A stretch of 64,000 nucleotides of DNA from Flavimaribacter sp039888615 (lineage in GTDB: Bacteria > Pseudomonadota > Alphaproteobacteria > Rhizobiales > Rhizobiaceae). Below, piece after piece: positions 17,470 to 25,770 of this stretch. The notes under the pieces are model-generated. The model saw only the letters and a program-made list of their open reading frames with translations. It did not search any database and was not told the DNA's origin. Position 1 is the first letter of the stretch; each line of letters begins with the position of its first letter. Location of the stretch: NCBI GenBank assembly GCA_039888615.1, contig JBDQQS010000004.1, one strand, 5' to 3'. Made by a program: the position numbers and the translations under genes.

Positions 17470-18453
17470 ATGAAAAAACTGATTTCAACCACGATGGGGC
17501 TCGCCATGAGCCTGGCCGCCGGATCGGCGCTTGCTGCGGACGATCTGACCCTCCAGCTGAAATGGGTCACTCAGGCCCAGTTCGCTGGCTACTACGTCGC
17601 TAAGGAGAAGGGCTACTACGACGAAGTCGACCTCAACGTAACGATCAAGCCGGGCGGTCCGGACATTGCGCCGGCCCAGGTAATCGCCGGCGGCGGCGCT
17701 GACGTAATCGTCGACTGGATGCCATCTGCTCTGGCGTCGCGTGAAAAGGGTGTTCCGCTTGTCAATATCGCCCAGCCCTTCAAGAAGTCCGGCATGATGC
17801 TGACCTGCCTGAAGGAAACCGGCATCGAGTCTCCTGAAGACTTTCCGGGCCGTACGCTTGGCGTCTGGTTCTTCGGTAACGAGTACCCGTTCCTTTCATG
17901 GATGAGCCAGCTCGGCATTCCGACCGACGGTTCCGATGGCGGCGTGACGGTCCTGAAACAGGGCTTCAACGTCGATCCTCTGCTGCAGAAGCAGGCTGAC
18001 TGCATTTCGACCATGACCTACAATGAATACTGGCAGGTCATTGACGCCGGCATCGCGCCGGAAGACCTGATCACCTTCAAATACGAGGACCAGGGCGTCG
18101 CGACTCTCGAAGACGGCCTCTATGTCATGGAAGCCGATCTGGACGACGCGGCGAAGGTCGACATGTTCAAGCGCTTTGTCGAGGCTTCGATGAAAGGCTG
18201 GAAATATGCCGAGGAGAATCCGGATGAAGCCGCCGAAATCGTTCTCGAATTTGATGAGACCGGCGCCCAGACCGAAAAGCACCAGAAGCGGATGATGGGC
18301 GAAATCGCCAAGCTGACCGCCGATTCCGACGGTTCGCTTGACCCGGCCGACTATGAGCGCACGGTCAACTCGCTGCTGTCAGGCGGTTCCGATCCTGTGA
18401 TCACCAAGAAGCCGGAAGGCGCCTATACGGACAAGATCACCGGTGGCATGTAA
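17470..18453 (+). CDS. ABC transporter substrate-binding protein, NMT1/THI5-like
   Basis: A 327-residue periplasmic protein with a clear signal peptide (KKLISTTMGLAMSLAAGSALA, cleavage after residue 24 or so). The mature start LTLQLKWVTQAQFAGYYVA is the hallmark of the THI5/NMT1 group, whose members bind pyrimidine-like or riboflavin-like rings. It is the last gene of the RutR-flanked operon. The pyrimidine binding implied by the family agrees with the surrounding catabolic genes, so import of a free pyrimidine or its reduced form is a reasonable inference. A strong terminator follows 27 bp downstream. Confidence 0.9.
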   Translation: MKKLISTTMGLAMSLAAGSALAADDLTLQLKWVTQAQFAGYYVAKEKGYYDEVDLNVTIKPGGPDIAPAQVIAGGGADVIVDWMPSALASREKGVPLVNIAQPFKKSGMMLTCLKETGIESPEDFPGRTLGVWFFGNEYPFLSWMSQLGIPTDGSDGGVTVLKQGFNVDPLLQKQADCISTMTYNEYWQVIDAGIAPEDLITFKYEDQGVATLEDGLYVMEADLDDAAKVDMFKRFVEASMKGWKYAEENPDEAAEIVLEFDETGAQTEKHQKRMMGEIAKLTADSDGSLDPADYERTVNSLLSGGSDPVITKKPEGAYTDKITGGM

Positions 18454-18480
18454 GCCAACCGTTTTTCTCGATTGTTGTCC

Positions 18481-18503
18481 AAGGGGGCTTCGGCCCCCTT
18501 TTT
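18481..18503. terminator. Rho-independent terminator with UUCG tetraloop
   Basis: AAGGGGGC and GCCCCCTT pair perfectly around a TTCG loop and are followed by T residues; the leading AA also serves as an A/U tail for the other strand. It closes the pyrimidine operon and, read from the minus strand, can also end transcription of the convergent radical SAM gene that stops at 18511. Confidence 0.93.
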
Positions 18504-18510
18504 CATGGCC

Positions 18511-20421
18511 TCAGGAATGCGCGTCGGCAAAGGCGGAATAGGGTGTGACGGACCGCGTTCTGATCTCGTCCCAGTTCGGCGCCGTCCTGAATCCCGGCAT
18601 GCGCAACACGAGACACAGGACAGCATTGCCTTCCACGATCAGCAGGCCCCGGTTGGCAAGCGACGCGACAGCATCGCGAAAATCCTCATCGTCCATGTTC
18701 ACGTTGGCGGATTTGGCGATCTTTTCGAAGGAACTGATGCTGGGGCAGGCGGCGAGGATCGCGGTTTCAAGCGGGTCAAGCGCGTGAACCACCGCATCGC
18801 CGCGCCTTTCGTCAATGACGCGGGACTGCGTTCCGTTGGCGAAGCATAGCAGGCTGGTTTCCTGTTCGGATTGCCAATGGGCGATCGCTGTCTTCATTGC
18901 CTCGACCGCCTGTTCAAGGTCCGCGTCGTGGACCGGGTTCACGATGTCGTAGTGGTAGGCGTAATCGTCGACGCAGACGTCATCTCCTGAATAAATATAG
19001 GGGTAGGCGCTGTTTGGGCGGATTTTGATGCCGAATGCTTCAGGATCGTTGAAATACGGGCTGAAGCGGTCTGCCCGCACACTGTTACAGCCGGCAGGGG
19101 CCTGCAGGTGTCGTAGATGCGGAATGACGTCGACAATCGCCGCGTATTGCTCTGCTGTTTCCCCGGGGAAACCGTAGAGATGGCTCCAGTCGACATAGAC
19201 CCCGGCCTCGGCGCATAGTTTCAATATCTGGATATTGCGGATCAGTGTCGTGCCCTTTCGCATCGATTTCAGCACATCCGTGCTCAGGCTTTCGATCCCC
19301 GGCTGGATTTTGCGGATGCCGGTTCGTGACAGGGCGCTGACCTGATCCCAGGTGAGATTGGCCTTCACCTCGAAATGCATAAGGAATTCGCGATCGTCCT
19401 CCGCGAACCGCGGCAGCAGTTCGTCGAAGAATCGGTGGTCGAGAATATTGTCGACAACCACGAAATCCGGTCCGTACCGGTCGGCGAGAAAACTGAACTC
19501 GTGAAACACGCGATCGGCGGATTTTCTCCTGAACGCCATGGAAAGTCCGTTTAGGCCGCAAAACGTGCAATGGTGCTTTGCTCCCCACCAGCAGCCGCGC
19601 GAGGTCTCGATCGTTGGAACGGCAGGGCTGATCTCGCGGAGTTCGCTGATTTGACCGTGCTGCGTATAGAAATCCGAAAAATCAGGGATAGGCAACGTAT
19701 CGAGATCCGTCACGAGTCGCGGTTGCGACGGCGACGCGTCAGGCGGATCATGGCGCGTCACGACGCCGTCAAGCTCGACAATTGGTTCTTCGGAAATAAT
19801 CCGCCGGACGAGTTCCGGAAACACCTCGTCTCCCTCGCCAAGGCAGACAGCATCGATTTCCGGGTGGTTCCCGAGAAGCTTGCGTCCAAGTTCGGACTCG
19901 CAATTGGCGCCGCCGAAGACAAGCCAGCAATTTTTCAATCTGCCTCTGACCCGGCGCGCGAAGGCCAGCGATGCGGCTGTCTGCTGAAAGGAAGTCGAGA
20001 TTCCGATGATCGCCGGGTCCTGGCTTGCGATCCGGTCGACGCACCTGTCGATAAAGTCACTTGCCGCCTGGCGCGCCCGGATCGCGTCGCTCATTAGGAC
20101 AAGATACTCGAGTGATCTGGCATAGTGCGACAGTACGTCGTTGAAATAGGCAATGTCCGATTCATCCGACCGCGGAAAGACGAGCGACGAGAATATCCAC
20201 TCGCCAAGGAACGACTGGTAAAACTTCTCGTCTGTCAGAAGAGCATAGCTGTCGAGGCCGATGGTTTCGGCGAAATCGAAGCTGAAATAGTCTATGCCGC
20301 AGTCATAGCCCTCTTCCCGCAAGCGCGTCGCCAGAAGGCTGAGCCCCAGACTGGGATGTTGGAGCGAAGAAAACGGCAGCGAGACGAGCGATACCCTGGC
20401 GCCTGGCGAAGGCCTGGACAT
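18511..20421 (-). CDS. B12-binding radical SAM RiPP maturation enzyme (rSAM_ocin_1-like)
   Basis: A 636-residue enzyme. Residues 1-230 look like a cobalamin-binding domain plus linker (IIGISTSFQQTAASLAF, CWLVFGGANCE, CLGEGDEVFPEL). The radical SAM domain follows with the cluster motif SRGCWWGAKHHCTFCGLNG: Cys277, Cys285 and Cys288 in CX7CX2C spacing, not the usual CX3CX2C. Residues 545-600 resemble a small winged-helix domain (LDPLETAILAAC, ASLANRGLLIVEG), possibly a leader-recognition element. This motif set is typical of ribosomal-peptide maturation radical SAM protein 1, often viewed as C-methyltransferases. It starts 10 bp after the stop of the precursor-like gene and is almost certainly cotranscribed. 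The modification made is unknown. Confidence 0.88.
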   Translation of the reverse strand: MSRPSPGARVSLVSLPFSSLQHPSLGLSLLATRLREEGYDCGIDYFSFDFAETIGLDSYALLTDEKFYQSFLGEWIFSSLVFPRSDESDIAYFNDVLSHYARSLEYLVLMSDAIRARQAASDFIDRCVDRIASQDPAIIGISTSFQQTAASLAFARRVRGRLKNCWLVFGGANCESELGRKLLGNHPEIDAVCLGEGDEVFPELVRRIISEEPIVELDGVVTRHDPPDASPSQPRLVTDLDTLPIPDFSDFYTQHGQISELREISPAVPTIETSRGCWWGAKHHCTFCGLNGLSMAFRRKSADRVFHEFSFLADRYGPDFVVVDNILDHRFFDELLPRFAEDDREFLMHFEVKANLTWDQVSALSRTGIRKIQPGIESLSTDVLKSMRKGTTLIRNIQILKLCAEAGVYVDWSHLYGFPGETAEQYAAIVDVIPHLRHLQAPAGCNSVRADRFSPYFNDPEAFGIKIRPNSAYPYIYSGDDVCVDDYAYHYDIVNPVHDADLEQAVEAMKTAIAHWQSEQETSLLCFANGTQSRVIDERRGDAVVHALDPLETAILAACPSISSFEKIAKSANVNMDDEDFRDAVASLANRGLLIVEGNAVLCLVLRMPGFRTAPNWDEIRTRSVTPYSAFADAHS

Positions 20422-20431
20422 CGGGTCTGCG

Positions 20432-20737
20432 TTACATGCATCTCGGGCGGATCACCCCGTCACTGGAAGCCAGATAGGCCGATCGCAGATCCTTCATGAT
20501 GTCTTCGGTCTTGCGCTCGCCTGTGTCCTTCAGAATGCCCTGGATCTTTTTCATCAGATCATAGGCGTCACTGTCTTTCTTCGGATCGTCAGGGGCATGG
20601 AGACCAAGAGAGGCAAGCGTTCCGTCGAGATCGCTGTGAAACTTGCTGCGAAAACTCTCGTCAATCATAAGGCGTCCGAGGATGGTCTGAACATCCTCTA
20701 GTTTCAACGGATGTTTGTGGTGTGTTGCCTCGGCCAT
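20432..20737 (-). CDS. Putative RiPP precursor peptide
   Basis: A 101-residue protein with a leader resembling Nif11 or nitrile-hydratase-like leaders: residues 15-46 follow the pattern VQ-x2-LGRLM-x-DESFR-x5-D-x4-LASLGL. The C-terminal part ends SSDGVIRPRCM, a plausible core with Ser, Thr/Tyr-poor sequence, Val/Ile as C-methylation targets and a penultimate cysteine (Cys100). An AGGGGGA ribosome-binding site sits six bases before the ATG. It directly precedes the B12 radical SAM enzyme. No GG or GA cleavage motif is obvious, and no exporter or peptidase lies alongside. The assignment rests on context and leader form. Confidence 0.75.
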   Translation of the reverse strand: MAEATHHKHPLKLEDVQTILGRLMIDESFRSKFHSDLDGTLASLGLHAPDDPKKDSDAYDLMKKIQGILKDTGERKTEDIMKDLRSAYLASSDGVIRPRCM

Positions 20738-21150
20738 GACGTCCCCCTGTTGCTTGCGTTGCTTGAATAAACGCGGAGTTATTTCAAGTGGATGAAGTAA
20801 CTGTATTCCTTTATTGTAATGATGTCTATTAATGCAGTGATGACAAACCTAACCTTTTGTAGATGATCGCAAATATAGCCAATTAGAGGCTGTATATCAC
20901 GCCACGGCAATCGCTAGTCTGTAGATTTTGAGAAATACCATATGTAAGTTGAAATTACGGAGGCGATCACGCGCATTCCGATTGAATTGCGCGCCATTGA
21001 AATTGCGGGATGCCGGGAGTGAAGTCTGTTCGGTCACAATCACGAACTTGGAGATGATTGTGGGTCAGATCGCAAATCGTTGGCCTGAGTTCTTGTCGAA
21101 GGCGCACGCGGACGGCTATCCGCCGATCCGCCAATCGCGTGGTGGGCGCC
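20738..21150. other. AT-rich intergenic region between the RiPP locus and the cyclase gene
   Basis: These 413 bp separate two divergent genes and hold no credible gene. The part around 20760-20960 is clearly more AT-rich than its surroundings (for example TTATTTCAAG, CTTTATTGTAATG, TTGTAGATG). It must contain the minus-strand promoter for the precursor gene and probably the plus-strand promoter of the cyclase. The composition may reflect acquisition of the RiPP locus by transfer; no repeats or attachment-site-like sequence are seen. Confidence 0.5.
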
Positions 21151-24099
21151 ATGGCCATCTCTGATGGAAAGATTCCAGTCAATATGGAGCCGACGGAACG
21201 TCGCTTCTGTTCGGTGCTTTTCGCCGACATCGTCCAGTCAACCGAACTCATCTATGACCTGGATCCGGAGGAAGCGTTTGAAAAGACCACTCCGGTGATC
21301 CGGCTGATCATGGAGGTATGCGAATCCTTCGGCGCCTTGACGCGCAATACCGGAGACGGCGCGATCGCCTTCTTTGGCCTCCCGAAAGCTGATGAAGACC
21401 ACGTGCTGAAAGCGGTGCATGCCGGATTGGCGGTCTTGAAAAACCTGAACGAACTTGGGTCCGACCGCGTCGATCTGAGGATCGGCATTCATGTCGGCGA
21501 AGTCCTGGTCGGAACCATCCACCATTCCAATGTCGAGGAACTTGCAGTGGCGGGCTCCACCGTCCATGTGGCCAAACGTATCGAGGAATCCGCGCGTCCG
21601 AACACGGTTGCGATCTCCGGGGCCGTACAGGAGGTCATCGGCAATCTTTTCAACACGATCGCGCTCGGTGAAAAGGATCTCAAAGGCGTAAAAGACGCAA
21701 CTGGGATCTACGAAGTGACCTCTCGCGACAAGACAGTCTCGCGCTGGGATCATCGAACCAGTCTCGGCCTTTCCGCCTTTGTCGGTCGGGAAGATGAACT
21801 CGCGCGGATTAACGCAGCCTGGGACCTTGTTCGCGATGGCGCAAGAAGCTGGATAGCGATTCAGGGCGAGGCGGGTGTGGGCAAGTCCCGTCTGGTGCAC
21901 GAATTTCTCGACCAGCGCCTGCTTGGTCCGCACACGACGCTGGATTTTACTTCCAGCTCGCTTGACCGACATGTCGCCTTTCTGCCGGTCATCAACGAAC
22001 TCGGGCGCATTCTCGGCATAAACACCCGCAGCAGCCTCTCCGAAGCGACCAGCATCCTGCATGACGCTCTTGAGACGGAGTTCGCTGACGATCCGATGCA
22101 CTGCAACGCCTTGCTGTCGGTATTCGGGCTGATCGTCGCGGATCAGAAATGGGTGGAGCTTGGCTCCGAGAAAAAGGCATCCTATGTCTTGAGCAGCCTG
22201 AGCTCGGTGTTGGGAAAACTGTCAGCGACGTCGCCGTTGGTCGTTCTCTTCGAGGACATTCACTGGTCCGATCAGGGCACGCGACAATTTCTGAAATACA
22301 TGCTCGAACATTGGCGCGGAAACCGGGCTCTTTTTCTCATCCTCTCGCGCGACGCCCTTGCGTTCGGCGGTGGAGAGGTGGAGAAGATCAATCTCCTGCC
22401 TCTCGACGAGAAATCGACCAACCGGTTTCTGGAGAATATCCTGGGTGATTTCGCGCAAAGCCCGACGCTCGAGAAAATCATCAAGAAATTCGGTGACAGA
22501 ACGCCGCTGTTCATCGAGGAACTCAGCCTGCATTTCCGCAAGAAAGGCGCTATTGATCGCTACGTCGGTCTGTCAGACGAAAAACTCGAACTGACTTCGC
22601 TGCAATTGCCGACATCCGTCCAATCGCTGATTGCGCAGCGGCTTGACGCTCTGTCGCCGGAAGAGCGCAAGGCCGTTCAATTGGCGGCGGTGATAGGCAA
22701 TACATTGCCGCTTGAGCTGTTTGTCGCCATGCTCGGAGATGGCGCGAAGGATGTTGACGTGCTGATCGGGACTTTAATCGATCATGGCGTGCTCCATCGT
22801 CAGAATGACAAGACCTGCCGGTTCAAGCATGCGCTGATACAGCAGGTGGCTTACAATGGCATGCCGCGTATGCGCCGACGCCGCATTCATCGCGATGTCG
22901 TTGAGGCAATCGGCCAGCTTGATCCCGGTCGCGATCCGGGTCTCCTCCAGACACTGGCCATACACGCGGAACTCGGCGAACAATGGATGACCGCCGCTCG
23001 TGGCTATCTCGACAGCGGCAATATCGCAATTGATCGTGCGGCGTTCGACAGTGCGATCTACAATTTCAATTCCGCCCTGTCTTGCCTGGCGAAGGAAAAG
23101 GAAAGCGAAACGGCGGCTCGGCTCGGCATCGAGATCCGTCGCAGGAAACGAGTGGCGATGGTGCCGTCTGCAGATTTTCGCCGCATCCTCGACGTGGCCG
23201 AGGAAATCGAGGAACTAAGTTTGCAGGTGGGCGACCACAGTTCACGAATGCACGCGATGGTCGACAGGACGATTTTGCTCACCGTCCTTTCGGGAACCGA
23301 TGAGGCGATCCGGGCGGGGCACGACGCGCTGGAGCAATCAAATTCCGCCGATGACGGGCTGCATTCGGCCTATGCGGCCTTCGGCCTCGGGCAGGCCTAC
23401 TGGTTCGCTGGCGATTTTCAGAGAGCTGTCGTTATCACGGGTCGCTATCGCGATTTGTTTCTTAAAGAATTTCGGGGAGCTTCGCCCAGCACCAACGGCT
23501 CCGTTTCCGTGCTCGGGCTTGCGACGCGGGCGAACGCTCTTGTCGCCCTCGACGAAATTCGGCTGGCCGAAGAGGAAATCGCCATCGTTCTGGAAATCGC
23601 GGAGGAAACCGGAACAAGCTACGACGCCAGCTTCTCAGCCGTTTCGAAAGGACTGCTGCATATCGCAAAAGGGGAAGCTGAGGAGGCGATCGGCTGGTTG
23701 AGCGGCGCTTTCAACCGCAGCAAGGACGCCGGTCTGGAGGTTCTTTGTGCATTCTCCGCAGCGCCGCTTATCCGCGCCTATGCCAATGCAGACAATTTCG
23801 TCGCAGCGCGCAACACGGCGAAAACCGCGCTTGCGATTGCCGAGCAGAGAAACATTGACGCGTTCAGGGCCTGGTTGATGGCGGCGCAGATTGAAATGCT
23901 GTGCCTGGAGGGCCGCTTCGACCGGTTGGATGAAACGCTGGCGCAAGTGATGCCGCTGTGCGAGAAGAACGGATACAAGGGATTCCGCGCCCAGATCGTC
24001 GCGGACGTCACGCTCGCCCACGCCAGAGCGGGGGGAGAAGAGGCGAAACGCTTCACAGGCGAAGCTGTGAAGCAGGTATTGCAACTGCCGAGAATATAA
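21151..24099 (+). CDS. Class III adenylate/guanylate cyclase fused to an AAA/STAND-type ATPase and TPR-like region
   Basis: A 982-residue cytoplasmic protein. The cyclase domain occupies about residues 14-190, with metal aspartates Asp26 (FADIVQST) and Asp69 (NTGDGAIAFFG) and GIHVGEVLVG after them. An ATPase domain follows (FVGREDEL; Walker A GEAGVGKS at 239-246; VLFEDIHWSDQGTR), and the last 400 residues look like helical TPR-type repeats. Such fusions are common in rhizobia, where a signal sensed by the ATPase/TPR part is thought to control cyclic nucleotide synthesis. The start is uncertain: 21151 is the first good ATG, 21184 is possible, and a TTG at 21058 is less likely. It converges with the GMC gene with no gap. 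Confidence 0.88.
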   Translation: MAISDGKIPVNMEPTERRFCSVLFADIVQSTELIYDLDPEEAFEKTTPVIRLIMEVCESFGALTRNTGDGAIAFFGLPKADEDHVLKAVHAGLAVLKNLNELGSDRVDLRIGIHVGEVLVGTIHHSNVEELAVAGSTVHVAKRIEESARPNTVAISGAVQEVIGNLFNTIALGEKDLKGVKDATGIYEVTSRDKTVSRWDHRTSLGLSAFVGREDELARINAAWDLVRDGARSWIAIQGEAGVGKSRLVHEFLDQRLLGPHTTLDFTSSSLDRHVAFLPVINELGRILGINTRSSLSEATSILHDALETEFADDPMHCNALLSVFGLIVADQKWVELGSEKKASYVLSSLSSVLGKLSATSPLVVLFEDIHWSDQGTRQFLKYMLEHWRGNRALFLILSRDALAFGGGEVEKINLLPLDEKSTNRFLENILGDFAQSPTLEKIIKKFGDRTPLFIEELSLHFRKKGAIDRYVGLSDEKLELTSLQLPTSVQSLIAQRLDALSPEERKAVQLAAVIGNTLPLELFVAMLGDGAKDVDVLIGTLIDHGVLHRQNDKTCRFKHALIQQVAYNGMPRMRRRRIHRDVVEAIGQLDPGRDPGLLQTLAIHAELGEQWMTAARGYLDSGNIAIDRAAFDSAIYNFNSALSCLAKEKESETAARLGIEIRRRKRVAMVPSADFRRILDVAEEIEELSLQVGDHSSRMHAMVDRTILLTVLSGTDEAIRAGHDALEQSNSADDGLHSAYAAFGLGQAYWFAGDFQRAVVITGRYRDLFLKEFRGASPSTNGSVSVLGLATRANALVALDEIRLAEEEIAIVLEIAEETGTSYDASFSAVSKGLLHIAKGEAEEAIGWLSGAFNRSKDAGLEVLCAFSAAPLIRAYANADNFVAARNTAKTALAIAEQRNIDAFRAWLMAAQIEMLCLEGRFDRLDETLAQVMPLCEKNGYKGFRAQIVADVTLAHARAGGEEAKRFTGEAVKQVLQLPRI

Positions 24100-25713
24100 T
24101 CATTTTCCCGAGGTGATCATGTCAGCCGCCTTTTCGGCGATCATGATCGTCGGCGCATTTGTATTGCCACCGATAATTGTGGGCATGACGGACGCGTCGA
24201 CCACGCGCAGATTTCCAACGCCATGCACTTTCAATTGAGGATCGACAACAGCCGACGCGTCCGTTCCCATGCGGCAGGTGCCAACGGGATGGTAGATCGT
24301 ATCGGCATGCTGCCGGATCGATTCTCGCAGGGCGTCGTCCGAAAGGTTGCTGAACGGATAGAGGTCGCTCTTGCGAAAAGCGGCGAGGGCGGGGGCCTCA
24401 CAGATGGCGATTGCCTGACGGGCGCCGGCGACAAGCGCCTCCAGATCGTCGTCTTCAGAAAGAAAGCGCGGGTCGATGCGCGGCGCCGAGTACGGATCTC
24501 TTTCCCTCAAGGTCACGGTCCCGCGGGACTTCGGCCGCAAAACGCAAACATCGCAACTGTACCCGTGTCCTGTATGGAATTTTCTGGCGTGCCAGTCGAC
24601 GATGCCGATCACGAAGTGGAGTTGGACATCCGGGCGGTCGAGACCGGGATCGGTCTTCAGAAAGGCGCCGCCTTCGGCAAGCGGCGAAGTGACCATGCCC
24701 GTGCCGGTCTTTCGCCACTTCATGGCTTCCGACACCAGCTTGATCGCTCCCGCCAGGGAATAGCCGAACATGTCCGTGGAGGCGCTGCGGGAAATCATCG
24801 GAAAATTGAGGTGGTCCTGCAGGTTTTGGCCAACTCCCGGCAGATCATTCCGTAATTTTATGCCGTGGCGTTTGAGTTCTTCCGCCGGGCCGATACCCGA
24901 GAGCATCAGCAATTGCGGCGACTGGAAAGCGCCGCCGCACAGAATGACCTCACGATCGGCCCGGATCTGCGTTTCTTTCCCCCGCCTTTGGTATCGTACG
25001 CCGGTCGCCCTTCCATCTTCGAATACGATTTCCGTCGCTATCGACTTGGTCCGCACCTCGAGATTGGATCGTGTCAGCGCCGGATCGAGATAGGCGTTGG
25101 CGGCCGAACACCGTTCTCCTTTTCTTTCGCCATCGCCAAATTGAGTGACCTGATAGTATCCGACACCTTCCTGCAACGGTCCGTTGAAATCATCGTTGTA
25201 GGGTATCTGGCATTGGCGTCCGGCCTCGATGAAGGCTTGCGTGACAGGCCGTGGCGAAGGCTGGTCGCAGACCTGCAGAGGTCCTTCGGCGCTGTGCAGG
25301 GCGTCGCCTCCGCGCTGATTGCCTTCCGAAATCTTGAAATAGGGCAGCACGTCCGCGAAAGACCAGCCTTCGCAGCCGCCTGACGCCCAGGAGTCGTAAT
25401 CTGACGGATGGCCCCGGATATAGAGCATTGCATTGATGCTGCTGCTTCCGCCCAGTCCCTTGCCGCGCGGCTGATAACCGCGGCGATTGCCGAGACCTGA
25501 CTGCGGCTCCGTCATGAAGGCCCAGTTGTTGATTCTGAAGGGCTTGCTCGGCGCCATGACGGCAAGTCCGGCCGGCGCGCGAACGAGAATGCTCTTGCAG
25601 TCGCCGCCGGCTTCCAGGAGGCAAACCGTAGTTCCCGGGTCTTCGCTCAGACGCGCTGCAAGCACAGAGCCCGCCGACCCTCCGCCGACGATGACGTAGT
25701 CGAAGTGGTCCAT
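24100..25713 (-). CDS. GMC-family oxidoreductase (choline dehydrogenase-like)
   Basis: A 537-residue FAD enzyme. The FAD site YVIVGGGSAGSVLAARLSED opens the protein, and GMC signatures GKGLGGSSSINAMLYIRG and GAFQSPQLLMLSGIGP follow. The active-site His is in YHPVGTCRMG and the Asn in GGNTNAPTIMIAE. It oxidises an alcohol, but nothing nearby (no betB or betI) marks choline as substrate. A GGGAGGGA ribosome-binding site precedes the ATG. It lies 57 bp downstream of hemN on the same strand and could be read through from the hemN promoter; a functional link is not evident. Its stop codon abuts the stop of the convergent cyclase gene. Confidence 0.88.
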   Translation of the reverse strand: MDHFDYVIVGGGSAGSVLAARLSEDPGTTVCLLEAGGDCKSILVRAPAGLAVMAPSKPFRINNWAFMTEPQSGLGNRRGYQPRGKGLGGSSSINAMLYIRGHPSDYDSWASGGCEGWSFADVLPYFKISEGNQRGGDALHSAEGPLQVCDQPSPRPVTQAFIEAGRQCQIPYNDDFNGPLQEGVGYYQVTQFGDGERKGERCSAANAYLDPALTRSNLEVRTKSIATEIVFEDGRATGVRYQRRGKETQIRADREVILCGGAFQSPQLLMLSGIGPAEELKRHGIKLRNDLPGVGQNLQDHLNFPMISRSASTDMFGYSLAGAIKLVSEAMKWRKTGTGMVTSPLAEGGAFLKTDPGLDRPDVQLHFVIGIVDWHARKFHTGHGYSCDVCVLRPKSRGTVTLRERDPYSAPRIDPRFLSEDDDLEALVAGARQAIAICEAPALAAFRKSDLYPFSNLSDDALRESIRQHADTIYHPVGTCRMGTDASAVVDPQLKVHGVGNLRVVDASVMPTIIGGNTNAPTIMIAEKAADMITSGK

Positions 25714-25770
25714 ATCGTCCCTCCCGAAGGCATGGTCCTCCAGAAGGCGTAGCTTGGCAAGCGCCGAGGA

